Positions 1-6,209 of a DNA stretch of 6,428 bases are shown here, one piece after another. A program made the translations under genes and the position numbers. The notes under the pieces were generated by a model. The model did no database searches and was not told where the DNA came from. It worked only from the letters and a program-made list of their open reading frames with translations. This DNA is from Candidatus Methanoperedentaceae archaeon (GTDB taxonomy: Archaea; Halobacteriota; Methanosarcinia; Methanosarcinales; Methanoperedenaceae): NCBI GenBank assembly GCA_027371625.1, contig DAHXMQ010000110.1:1-6428 (forward strand). Direction: 5' to 3'. How positions within the stretch are numbered: position 1 is the first letter of the stretch; each line of letters begins with the position of its first letter.

Positions 1-725
1 ACCTTATCAACCCATCGATAGAACTCAGGGTCTTTCCTGTTGCGGGGTCTTTCCAGTTCGACCCTCAAATCAGCCACGATTTTTCCCGGGCGCGGTGAAA
101 GGATGATTATGCGGTTCGCCATATATACCGCTTCCTCAACATTGTGGGTCACCATGATTACGGCATCGGGAGGCATGGTTTTATCAGCCCATAGCAGCAG
201 GAGTTCATCTTTTAAGTTCTGCGCAGTAAGCGCATCGAGCGATGAGAACGGCTCATCCATGCACAATAATATTGGCTCCACTGCGAGCGCACGCGCAAAT
301 CCGACTCGCTGCTTCATTCCTCCTGAAAGCTCACGCGGATAAACCTTTTCAAACCCGTCCAGCCCCACGGCTTTTATATACTTGCAGGCAATTTTCCCCT
401 TGTCTTTTACACTTTTTAGCGACTCAAGTACAAGTTCTATGTTTTCCTGGACTGTAAGCCACGGAAAGAGTGCGAAATTCTGGAAAACCATGGCTACCTT
501 GGAATTATCTGGGGAAATCACTTTGCCTTTAAAAAGCACTTCGCCTGATGTGGGGTTTTCAAGTCCCACGATTATTCGCAAAAGTGTGCTTTTTCCGCAT
601 CCTGAAGGACCTACGATGCATATAAAATCGTTGTCCTCGACCGAGAAACTGACATTGTCAAGAACAAGTATCTTATTGCCGTTTGTTTCATAGGTTTTCG
701 ATACGTTCTTTATTTCCGCAAGCAT
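1..725 (-). CDS. ABC transporter ATP-binding protein, NitT/TauT type (3' end beyond window)
   Basis: Cytoplasmic ATPase that would power the permease encoded just upstream. I translated the minus strand from an ATG at 725-723; the frame is open for 241 codons and leaves the window at position 1. All ABC motifs are intact: Walker [10 protein letters not shown] (residues 39-47), Q-loop glutamine 82 in FQNFALFPW, signature LSGGMKQR (133-140), Walker B ILLCMDEP (152-159) with catalytic Glu158, D-loop SLDALTA (162-168), and H-loop His194 in VTHNVEEAV. These variants are typical of the nitrate/sulfonate/taurine/bicarbonate group. The start is supported by an AGAGG Shine-Dalgarno five bases upstream and lies only 10 bp after the permease stop, so the two are almost certainly cotranscribed. 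The last visible residues ([17 protein letters not shown]) resemble the linker before the AAA-associated C-terminal domain found in some members, so the full protein may be longer than 250 residues; that part is inference. Confidence 0.95.
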   Translation of the reverse strand, partial: MLAEIKNVSKTYETNGNKILVLDNVSFSVEDNDFICIVGPSGCGKSTLLRIIVGLENPTSGEVLFKGKVISPDNSKVAMVFQNFALFPWLTVQENIELVLESLKSVKDKGKIACKYIKAVGLDGFEKVYPRELSGGMKQRVGFARALAVEPILLCMDEPFSSLDALTAQNLKDELLLLWADKTMPPDAVIMVTHNVEEAVYMANRIIILSPRPGKIVADLRVELERPRNRKDPEFYRWVDK

Positions 726-730
726 TCATG

Positions 731-735
731 CCTCT
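731..735 (-). promoter_or_regulatory. Shine-Dalgarno of the ABC ATPase
   Basis: The minus strand reads AGAGG followed by five bases and then the ATG at 725. It settles the start against an out-of-frame ATG at 729. It lies in the 10-bp gap after the permease stop, which indicates translation from a polycistronic message. Confidence 0.65.
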
Positions 736-2361
736 TTAATCGAATTTATATTTAGTCAGCGCCTTCCTGTACAGCGGCTGCCATATAAGCCTGTTCAGGA
801 ATATAATGGTTACAGACAGGGCAAGCACGGACAGTATGACCATGCCTGAATCAGGCGTTTCGAACGTGGCTTTGTCAAGCAGGTATCCTATCCCGAACAG
901 ATGATATTCCTGTCCCTTAAAGGTAATATATTCAGCCACGATCAACGTGTTCCATCCCCCGCCCCATGCGGTTATGCTTCCGGTCACAAACGAGGGGAAC
1001 ATTGCGGGTATGAGAACCTTCTTCCAGTAGAGCTTTCCTTTAACTCCGAACGCGGTCGCAGCATTCTCCAGTTCTTTTGGCATCGCCTTCACCCCTGCAA
1101 TCAGGTTAAAAAGAATGTACCACTGCATTCCAGTAAGTATGAGAATAATTGCTGCGATTTCAAGGTTACCTTAACTTATAAAAATCACGACCAGTGCGGG
1201 GAAAAGCGCAATCGCAGGGATGGAGGCTACAACTTCGATAAAAGGTATGAGATATGATGATGCCTTTTTACTTTTTGCTATATAATATGCAGCCGGGATT
1301 GTCCATGCAATACAAATCAGGTACGCAGCGCTTAACCTGAGGAATGAATACACTATGGCAAGCGGAATGGAATAAGCGTCAGATGGCAGGTTCAGCAGCA
1401 GTTTATTGATGGAAACAAGAAGTACATAGAAAACATACGCAAGCGCTGAAATTATGATAGCATAACCAAGGGATTTTGAAATAATCTTAATCCATCTGTG
1501 CCTATGGAAGACGATGTACACGGTGACCGTAATTTTTGAAAAAGCCTCGAAAATAAACCTGAATGAGTATTTTATTATTTTTGTGTTAAAAATGAATCTT
1601 CCAGGTTTTTTCTCGCCTGCATATTCATAGGCGTATTTGTCAGCCCATGACTGCATAGGCTTCCATATAAATAATTCAAGTAATAATATAATAATTACCA
1701 GCACCGACAATCCCACGAGCATAAGGGGAATTTTCCCTGAATAGGTCGTATCTATCAAAAAGCTTCCAAGTCCAGGAAGCTTATATGACTCTTTTCCTGC
1801 CGATATAATCTCGGAAGCGACCAGGAAAAACCAGCCAACAGACCACGAAACGATGCTGTTATAAACCATTTTAGGAACGCAGACAGGAAGGGTGAGGTTC
1901 TCAAGGCGCTGCCATCCGTGGAGCCCAAAACTGTCGGCAGCCTCCACAAGCTCTTTCGGTATAGTAGTTAAGGACTCATGCACTCCGAAAGCCATGTTCC
2001 ACGCCATGCTCGTGAAAATCAGGAAGATGGCAGCCACCTCAACACCAGGTCTGCCCGGGAGCAAACCTATGAAAAAAAGAATGGCTGCCGGGAAGAACCC
2101 CAGGATTGGCACCGACTGGAGGATATCAAGAACAGGCAGCATAAGCTTGCGGGCTGTTTTATTTGTTGCAGCCGTATAACCGTATGATAATGCAAAAAAG
2201 AGCGAAAAGATGTATGCGGCGCTCATTCGCAGGAAGGACGAAACTGCATAGTAAGGAAGTTTTTCGAGTTCTGAAAAATCTGCAATGTCAAAAAAATAGA
2301 AAGCTGCTGTGACTGAGATCAGGAATAATATAATTATGAGGATAACATGTCCTTTTTTCAT
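736..2361 (-). pseudogene. Fused double-domain ABC permease (NitT/TauT type), interrupted by one in-frame TAA
   Basis: An inner-membrane permease made of two tandem BPD_transp_1 domains in one chain, 541 codons from the ATG at 2361 to the TAA at 736-738. Domain 1 is roughly residues 35-235, with its cytoplasmic EAA loop at 140-159 (EAADSFG, then LTLP). A charged linker follows (about 236-290), and domain 2 is roughly 295-535, with the second EAA-like loop ENAATAFG at 432-439 and conserved GMQWYILFN at 411-419. The reading frame is continuous except for codon 397, a TAA at 1171-1173. Residues 1-396 and 398-541 are in the same frame, so no indel is involved and both sides keep family-like sequence. 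The stop falls in the variable loop after the first conserved helices of domain 2. An ATG at 1128 could restart, but it has no Shine-Dalgarno and would begin inside the domain. It is either a recent pseudogene, a split gene or a base error. No Shine-Dalgarno precedes the 2361 ATG, and a TATA box about 26 bp upstream suggests leaderless transcription. Substrate unknown. Confidence 0.85.
1171..1173 (-). other. In-frame TAA stop inside the permease
   Basis: On the minus strand the codons run ATA AGT TAA GGT AAC, translating IS-stop-GN, with hydrophobic permease sequence on both sides in the same frame. A single base substitution (for example from TAT, CAA or TTA) would be enough to create it. 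It is TAA rather than TAG, so pyrrolysine readthrough does not explain it. Confidence 0.95.
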
Positions 2362-2379
2362 CGGCTAATTGCAGTCACA

Positions 2380-2394
2380 GCATATATATAATTC
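2380..2394 (-). promoter_or_regulatory. Putative TATA box for the permease-ATPase operon
   Basis: The minus strand reads GAATTATATATATGC, centred about 26 bp before the permease ATG at 2361. That is archaeal TATA spacing for a transcript starting at or next to the start codon. No Shine-Dalgarno precedes that ATG, which fits a leaderless message. It sits in the 36-bp gap after the small membrane gene, so readthrough from that gene is also possible. Confidence 0.5.
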
Positions 2395-2397
2395 TTT

Positions 2398-2637
2398 TTA
2401 GGTAAGATCGCGCTTTCGCAGCCTCCCGCCGGCTATCTGTCCTACGATGTCAGATAGCACGAGCAGCGGAATGGCTGTCCAGTTAAGACCTGAGAGTATC
2501 CTCAATAAAAATACGAATGGAACGGGAACATGCACTGCCATCATCCACTGCCTTGAGAACCGAGAGGCATTACTCCTCAAATATCCAAAAGGCAGGTTGA
2601 GCAGAAAAACTATCAGCATTAATTCGTTGATGGACAT
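2398..2637 (-). CDS. Small hydrophobic membrane protein, 79 residues, unknown function
   Basis: The protein starts MSINELMLIVFLLNLPFGYL, with a hydrophobic N-terminal segment (about residues 4-19). A short basic stretch follows (RSNASRFSRQW), then further hydrophobic segments at about 29-46 and 49-64, and a basic tail GGRLRKRDLT that would lie in the cytoplasm. This points to a two- or three-helix integral membrane protein. The ATG at 2637 is preferred over an in-frame TTG at 2658 because AGGAAG lies six bases upstream of it. It overlaps on the opposite strand an N-terminal extension of the U32 frame, but that extension is not U32-like, so this gene is the more likely occupant. It ends 36 bp before the permease and may be cotranscribed with the transporter. 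I have an impression that similar short proteins occur in methanogens but cannot name a family. Confidence 0.7.
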   Translation of the reverse strand: MSINELMLIVFLLNLPFGYLRSNASRFSRQWMMAVHVPVPFVFLLRILSGLNWTAIPLLVLSDIVGQIAGGRLRKRDLT

Positions 2638-2643
2638 TTTTTT

Positions 2644-2649
2644 CTTCCT
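2644..2649 (-). promoter_or_regulatory. Shine-Dalgarno of the small membrane protein
   Basis: The minus strand reads AGGAAG, then six A residues, then the ATG at 2637. This chooses the ATG over the upstream in-frame TTG at 2658, which itself lies upstream of the Shine-Dalgarno. Confidence 0.6.
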
Positions 2650-2677
2650 ACTATCCAATCTCTATTTTGAATCTTTT

Positions 2678-2688
2678 GGTTTATGTAG
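2678..2688. promoter_or_regulatory. Candidate TATA element in the divergent promoter region
   Basis: The 73-bp gap between the small membrane gene (minus) and the U32 gene (plus) contains GGTTTATGTAG, which reads CTACATAAACC on the other strand. Its centre is about 28 bp before the U32 ATG at 2711, right for a leaderless U32 transcript. It also lies about 46 bp before the minus-strand ATG at 2637, leaving a leader of about 20 bases that would include that gene's Shine-Dalgarno. Another AT-rich block at 2696-2706 (minus strand GGATATAATTA) is an alternative for the minus-strand gene. Confidence 0.4.
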
Positions 2689-2710
2689 TTTGTGCTTAAT
2701 TATATCCTGC

Positions 2711-5182
2711 ATGCACATCCCCGAACTTCTCGCCCCTGCCGGCAGCAAGGAAGCCCTCATAGCAGCAGTCGAGAACGGAGCCGATGCTGTGTATTTCGGC
2801 GGAAAAGCATTCAGTGCAAGGCAGTATGCCTCGAACTTCACCTGTGAGGAGCTTGAATGGGCAATCGATTATGCGCATGTGCGAGGCGTCAGAGCATACA
2901 TAACCGTGAACACGCTAATCAAGGACTCTGAGCTTGAAGAAGCCTGCGATTATCTCCGGTTCCTCTGCAATGCAGGGGCAGATGCCGTTATCGTGCAGGA
3001 TCTCGGTGTCCTTCGTTTATTGCGCGAGCAACTTCCCGAATTTCCAGTCCATGCCAGCACACAGATGACGATACATAATCTTGAAGGCGTGAAGTTTTTG
3101 AAGGAGATGGGCGTGAAGCGCGTGGTGCTTGCACGTGAGTTGTCGCTGGATGAAATAAAGCGGATAAAATCGCAAACCAACATGGAGATTGAGACTTTTA
3201 TCCATGGCGCCCTGTGCTTTTCATACTCGGGTCAATGCCTACTCAGCAGCATGATAGGAGGCAGGAGCGGGAATCGTGGCTATTGCGCCCAGCCGTGCAG
3301 GAAGAAATATCGAATTGACGAAACAGAAGGTTATCTTCTCAGCCCGAAAGACCTCAACATGAGCGAACATATACCCGCTCTGATAAAAGCAGGCATTGAC
3401 TCTTTCAAGATAGAGGGCAGAATGAAAAGGCATGAATATGTTGCTGGAGTGGTTCGAATATACAGAAATCTAATCGAGAGATATTTTGAAGAGCCGGAGA
3501 GCTTTCGGGTATCGGAAACCGAGAAGCAAATGCTGCTTGCGCTTTTCAACCGCGGGTTCACCACAGGATATTTTTTCGGAAATCCGGGAAATGAACTGAT
3601 GAGCAGAAATTACCCTTACAATATCGGCACTGAGATCGGCACGGTTGCCGGTTATGACAGCAGGAAAAAATTACTTTCAATATGCCTGAAAGCGCCGCTT
3701 AGAGTGGGAGACGGCATTGGAACAGGAGGAGAGGGAATTGTCGTCAGGAGCATGTATGTCAACAACCAAAGGGTAAGCTCAGCAAGTTCAGGGCTGGTTA
3801 AGATACCGGGCGATATCGAGGTCAGTAAGGGCAGCGCAATTTTCAAGACTCACGACAGCAGGCTCATGGCTTCGCTAGAAGCAAAACGCATCAGGAAAAT
3901 CCCAATAAAAATTTCTATTAAAGCCAGAATCGACGCACCTGTCGAATTCAGCATCAATGACGGTGAGAATGAAATTACGGTTCATGGCGGAATTGCCAGC
4001 AGGGCAGAGAGTAAACCGATTTCAAAGGAATCGATAGCAGTGCAGTTAAAAAAGCTTGGGAATACTGTTTTTGAGGCGCAGGAGATTTCATTCAATTTAG
4101 GCGAGAACATTTTCATTCCGGTTTCTGAACTGAATGGGCTTCGCCGCAATGCGATTGCCATGCTTGAAGAGAAGCGGGCGCAGAAATGGAAGCTGCGGTG
4201 CAAGAGACCAACTTTAACCACTGAAATAAGAAATGAAAAAATCAAGCCAGTTCTGGCTGTTAAGATCACTACCATCGAAGGATTTGAAGCTGCTGTTGAT
4301 GGCGGCGCCGATGTTGTTTATATTGGCGGGGAAGGGTTCGATAATAACGAACCGCAGATGAACGCCCCGAGTCGCGCATCGGGAGGGCGCATCCACGTCA
4401 ACCGTTGCGCCAGTTTGCGTCGCCCACACATATGGCAAAGCCATACGTGGAGATACGTGTCTATGCACGGCGGCGGGCATGACGCCGATGAACGCAGATT
4501 TATAGAAAGGGAAGATTACGAGCATGCCATCGTTTACGGGTGCAAAAGGGGTGCAAGTGTGTTTATCAGCACGCCAAGAATAGTTAAAGAAATGGATTGC
4601 TTGAATACGGATTTAGGTGCTGACGGATTCCTTGTTTCCAATCTCGGAGTTTTATATCATCTTTGCGGTCTGGACATAGTTAAACCGATGATCATAGATT
4701 ATCCTTTCAACGTATTCAACAGGCTGACACTGGAACATCTTTCAAATTACAGCCAGAGGGTAACGCTATCGCCAGAACTAACGCTTGATGAAATCCGAAA
4801 CCTTACGCCTTATGGTGAAACCGAATGCATAGTGCACGGCAATTTTCCCTTGATGGTCTCTGAGCATGATCTTGCAGGTTGCCTTTTCCCGGACTGCGGG
4901 AAGGATGTGTTGTTAAAGGATGAGAAAGGCTTTGCTTTTCCTGTAAAAACCGACATGCAGGGAAGGACTTATGTGATGAACTCCCGCGAGCTGTGCATGC
5001 TCGAATATGTGCCTGAGATTATGGAAGCGGGTGTGGGATGCCTGAGGATAGAGGCGGGGATGTACGACTGCGATATGACCAGAAAGGTTACGAGGGCGTA
5101 CAGGGAGGCGATGGATAAGAGGATGGGAAAACGTTGCGAAGGGGAATATACTACAGGGCATTATTTCAGGGGAGTGGTGTGA
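2711..5182 (+). CDS. U32 family protein (tandem U32 with DUF3656-like domain), 823 residues
   Basis: The U32 family was named as peptidases, but characterised members such as E. coli RlhA and TrhP are RNA hydroxylation factors, and UbiU/UbiV act in O2-independent ubiquinone synthesis. An RNA-modification role here is inference. The start MHIPELLAPAGSK is the usual family N-terminus, so the longer frame from 2447 is rejected. Residues 1-280 form the first U32 domain. It carries the full signature E161-x-F-x2-G-A-L-C169-x4... ending G-x-C176-x-L-S179, followed by C192-x3-C196. This four-cysteine set resembles the Fe-S ligands of UbiU/UbiV. SPKDLNM (211-217) and KIEGRMKR (233-240) are also conserved. 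A DUF3656-like domain spans about 395-490 (KPISKES, then LKKLGNT, PVSELNGLRR). Residues 500-823 form a second, degenerate U32 repeat that lacks the cysteine signature (HGNFPLM at 709-715) and is split by a foreign-looking insert at residues 548-598. No Shine-Dalgarno is seen, so it is probably leaderless. Confidence 0.93.
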   Translation: MHIPELLAPAGSKEALIAAVENGADAVYFGGKAFSARQYASNFTCEELEWAIDYAHVRGVRAYITVNTLIKDSELEEACDYLRFLCNAGADAVIVQDLGVLRLLREQLPEFPVHASTQMTIHNLEGVKFLKEMGVKRVVLARELSLDEIKRIKSQTNMEIETFIHGALCFSYSGQCLLSSMIGGRSGNRGYCAQPCRKKYRIDETEGYLLSPKDLNMSEHIPALIKAGIDSFKIEGRMKRHEYVAGVVRIYRNLIERYFEEPESFRVSETEKQMLLALFNRGFTTGYFFGNPGNELMSRNYPYNIGTEIGTVAGYDSRKKLLSICLKAPLRVGDGIGTGGEGIVVRSMYVNNQRVSSASSGLVKIPGDIEVSKGSAIFKTHDSRLMASLEAKRIRKIPIKISIKARIDAPVEFSINDGENEITVHGGIASRAESKPISKESIAVQLKKLGNTVFEAQEISFNLGENIFIPVSELNGLRRNAIAMLEEKRAQKWKLRCKRPTLTTEIRNEKIKPVLAVKITTIEGFEAAVDGGADVVYIGGEGFDNNEPQMNAPSRASGGRIHVNRCASLRRPHIWQSHTWRYVSMHGGGHDADERRFIEREDYEHAIVYGCKRGASVFISTPRIVKEMDCLNTDLGADGFLVSNLGVLYHLCGLDIVKPMIIDYPFNVFNRLTLEHLSNYSQRVTLSPELTLDEIRNLTPYGETECIVHGNFPLMVSEHDLAGCLFPDCGKDVLLKDEKGFAFPVKTDMQGRTYVMNSRELCMLEYVPEIMEAGVGCLRIEAGMYDCDMTRKVTRAYREAMDKRMGKRCEGEYTTGHYFRGVV
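4352..4504 (+). repeat. Candidate 153-bp palindromic repeat element inserted in frame in the U32 gene
   Basis: Between GGEGFDNNE and EREDYEHA the U32 protein holds about 51 residues (EPQMNAPSR to DADERRFI), rich in R, H, W and S and unlike the family. Aligning the two internal U32 repeats gives 15 residues between the GG and the next helix in repeat 1, but about 12 plus this block in repeat 2. The DNA has related ends: CCGCAGATGAACGCC (4352-4366) and GCCGATGAACGCAGATTTAT (4484-4503), sharing GATGAACGC and CGCAGAT. The interior looks GC-richer and full of inverted repeats: GGCGCA/TGCGCC (4386-4391, 4406-4411), CACATATGGC/GCCATACGTG around AAA (4427-4436, 4440-4449, one mismatch), and TCCACGT/ACGTGGA (4392-4398, 4445-4451). 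The length is a multiple of three with no stop. Exact boundaries and any target duplication cannot be fixed from one copy. Confidence 0.65.
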
Positions 5183-5217
5183 GGATAAAATTCCCGCTTT
5201 TGAGTGAAAACGCCAAG

Positions 5218-5227
5218 TTAATATAAG
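5218..5227 (+). promoter_or_regulatory. Putative TATA box upstream of the 136-residue gene
   Basis: TTAATATAAG lies about 70 bp before the ATG at 5293, with CCAAG just upstream as a weak BRE-like flank. A start of transcription near 5248 would leave a leader of about 45 bases that contains the Shine-Dalgarno. The gene therefore seems to have its own promoter rather than depending on the U32 message. Confidence 0.5.
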
Positions 5228-5280
5228 ACTTAGTTGATACTATCTGAAAGTGGCGTGCGCTATTTTCGGCACATACAAAT

Positions 5281-5285
5281 GGAGG
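5281..5285 (+). promoter_or_regulatory. Strong Shine-Dalgarno of the 136-residue gene
   Basis: GGAGG (within GGAGGAG) is followed by seven bases and the ATG at 5293. It is the strongest ribosome binding site in the window and fixes the start. Confidence 0.75.
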
Positions 5286-5292
5286 AGATTCG

Positions 5293-5703
5293 ATGCCTGA
5301 GACGGCTGAAACTGAGAAGCTCAAAATTACAGTACTGAAGAAAGTTGGAAACAGCATCAACCCAACTAAGGCTCCAGGACCATCAAACCATTGGGTTGGT
5401 CGTAAGAAGATCCATGCTCGATTCTGCCGTACAAATGATCGTTCCCCCAACCTGTTCAAATTCAACATAAATCCAAACACATTAGAGGCGGATTACGAGT
5501 TGTGGATTTGTGGTGAGGTTGGCTTATTCTACTTGCTGCCGACATCAGTCATGCAAGCTATCTACGATGATCCTGAAGCTTATCCCGATTATCGCCATCC
5601 AGAGATTCGTGTAGTGTCGGTTGATGTTGCTAAAGACAAAGTGACCTACAAGACAGGGGGCGGAAAGTTGGATATAGCACGATACCGAAATAAGACTCTT
5701 TGA
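5293..5703 (+). CDS. Hypothetical protein, 136 residues, probably acquired
   Basis: I do not recognise this protein. It is soluble, with no signal peptide or membrane helix. It begins with a charged lead (residues 1-10), then a probable strand KITVLKKVG (11-19), a proline/glycine-rich turn (23-31) and HWVGRKKIHARF (33-44). The most distinctive part is ADYELWICGEVGLFYLLP (66-83), which looks like two adjacent beta strands. It is followed by DDPEAYPDYRHPEIR (92-106), a strand RVVSVDV, and the end GGGKLDIARYRNKTL (122-136). The late pattern is faintly like the C-terminal half of some restriction-endonuclease-like folds, but no PD-(D/E)xK catalytic motif is visible, so I assign no function. It uses CGT four times, CGA three times, CGC once and never AGG or AGA for arginine, unlike the neighbouring genes, which suggests horizontal transfer. 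A TATA box and GGAGG site precede it. It lies 128 bp upstream of the MNT/HEPN pair on the same strand. Confidence 0.8.
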   Translation: MPETAETEKLKITVLKKVGNSINPTKAPGPSNHWVGRKKIHARFCRTNDRSPNLFKFNINPNTLEADYELWICGEVGLFYLLPTSVMQAIYDDPEAYPDYRHPEIRVVSVDVAKDKVTYKTGGGKLDIARYRNKTL

Positions 5704-5798
5704 AAAAAGTGGCGAGGAAAGAGCTTAACAGCATGCACTAATCGACACTCAATCATTTTAAATCCTCCGATATTTCTGCGCAAAACATTAGGCGAAAT

Positions 5799-5825
5799 CA
5801 AAATATGCTTTAAGGGAAATATAAA
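5799..5825 (+). promoter_or_regulatory. Candidate promoter elements for the MNT/HEPN operon
   Basis: Two TATA-like elements precede the MNT gene: AAAATATGC (about 5800-5808) and AATATAAAC (5818-5825). With spacing of about 26 bp, the first would give a leaderless transcript at the ATG at 5832, and the second a transcript starting near 5848 with a very short leader before the in-frame ATG at 5853. The promoter choice therefore decides the start. No other feature is evident in the 128-bp gap 5704-5831. Confidence 0.4.
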
Positions 5826-5831
5826 CATACA

Positions 5832-6209
5832 ATGAAAAAAGAAATAAAACCAATGGAAAAAAATAATAGTGAAATAAATGTGAACGGTAAAACAAGAGAA
5901 AAAGCATTAGAAGAGTTCATCAAAAGTATAAAAACAAAACACGGAGCTAAAATTGACCGTATAATCCTGTTCGGCTCCTATGCGCGCGGAGATTATCGAA
6001 AAGAAAGCGACATAGACGTGCTTGTTATCTGGAAGGGCGATGAGGTCGAGGGATGGAATTCTCTTGAGAGGGAGGCAGTAGAGATTCTATTTAAATACGG
6101 CTTGTTCATATCTTTAAAAATAATATCGCCCAACGAATACAGCGCGATGAAGGAAATGGATTTCCCGTTTATAAGAAATGTCTCTGCTGAAGGTGTTGTT
6201 GTTGGATAG
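5832..6209 (+). CDS. MNT-type nucleotidyltransferase (probable antitoxin of an MNT/HEPN pair)
   Basis: A minimal nucleotidyltransferase of the DNA polymerase beta superfamily, 125 residues. The active-site signature is complete: G48-S49, ten residues, then D60-x-D62 (GSYARGDYRKESDIDVLV), with the RGD and DID that bind metal-NTP. In the characterised HepT/MntA system, MntA attaches AMP to the HEPN toxin and silences it; that role here is inferred from the motif and from the partner gene, which overlaps by about 8 bp. The tail (PFIRNVSAEGVVV, 112-124) follows the usual ending of this subgroup. No clear third acidic residue is seen on the following strand (FISLKII, 92-98), so catalysis should not be taken for granted. 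The lysine- and asparagine-rich first 20 residues precede the conserved domain, and an ATG at 5853 (residue 8) is an equally good start. GGGA at 5814-5817 is too far away to choose between them. Confidence 0.9.
   Translation: MKKEIKPMEKNNSEINVNGKTREKALEEFIKSIKTKHGAKIDRIILFGSYARGDYRKESDIDVLVIWKGDEVEGWNSLEREAVEILFKYGLFISLKIISPNEYSAMKEMDFPFIRNVSAEGVVVG

Noticed and set aside
40..693. Plus-strand frames at 40-342, 242-457 and 382-693
   Set aside because: They are antisense to the ABC ATPase, whose motifs are all intact on the minus strand; their translations are serine-rich and low in structure.
736..1128. A separate 130-residue permease gene starting at 1128
   Set aside because: It is the in-frame continuation of the gene starting at 2361, begins in the middle of a permease domain, and has no Shine-Dalgarno.
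1171..1173. Pyrrolysine or other stop-codon recoding in the permease
   Set aside because: The codon is TAA, not TAG, and the other genes in the window end at ordinary TAA, TAG and TGA codons, so general reassignment is not supported.
901..2187. Plus-strand frames at 901-1257, 1892-2179 and 1978-2187, and the minus-strand frame at 1755-1949
   Set aside because: They are shadows of the permease, with no ribosome binding site or recognisable domain.
2447..2710. N-terminal extension of the U32 frame by 88 codons
   Set aside because: The conserved family N-terminus begins at MHIPELLAPAGS (2711); the upstream part is unlike U32 and lies antisense to the small membrane gene, which has a Shine-Dalgarno.
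4214..4525. Minus-strand frame of 103 codons across the repeat-like insert
   Set aside because: It was considered as a gene carried by the insert, but it extends into U32 coding sequence on both sides, has no start signal, and its length follows from the insert lacking stops.
5183..5292. Intrinsic-type terminator after the U32 gene
   Set aside because: No stable hairpin with a T tract is visible; only short T runs are present, too weak to call.
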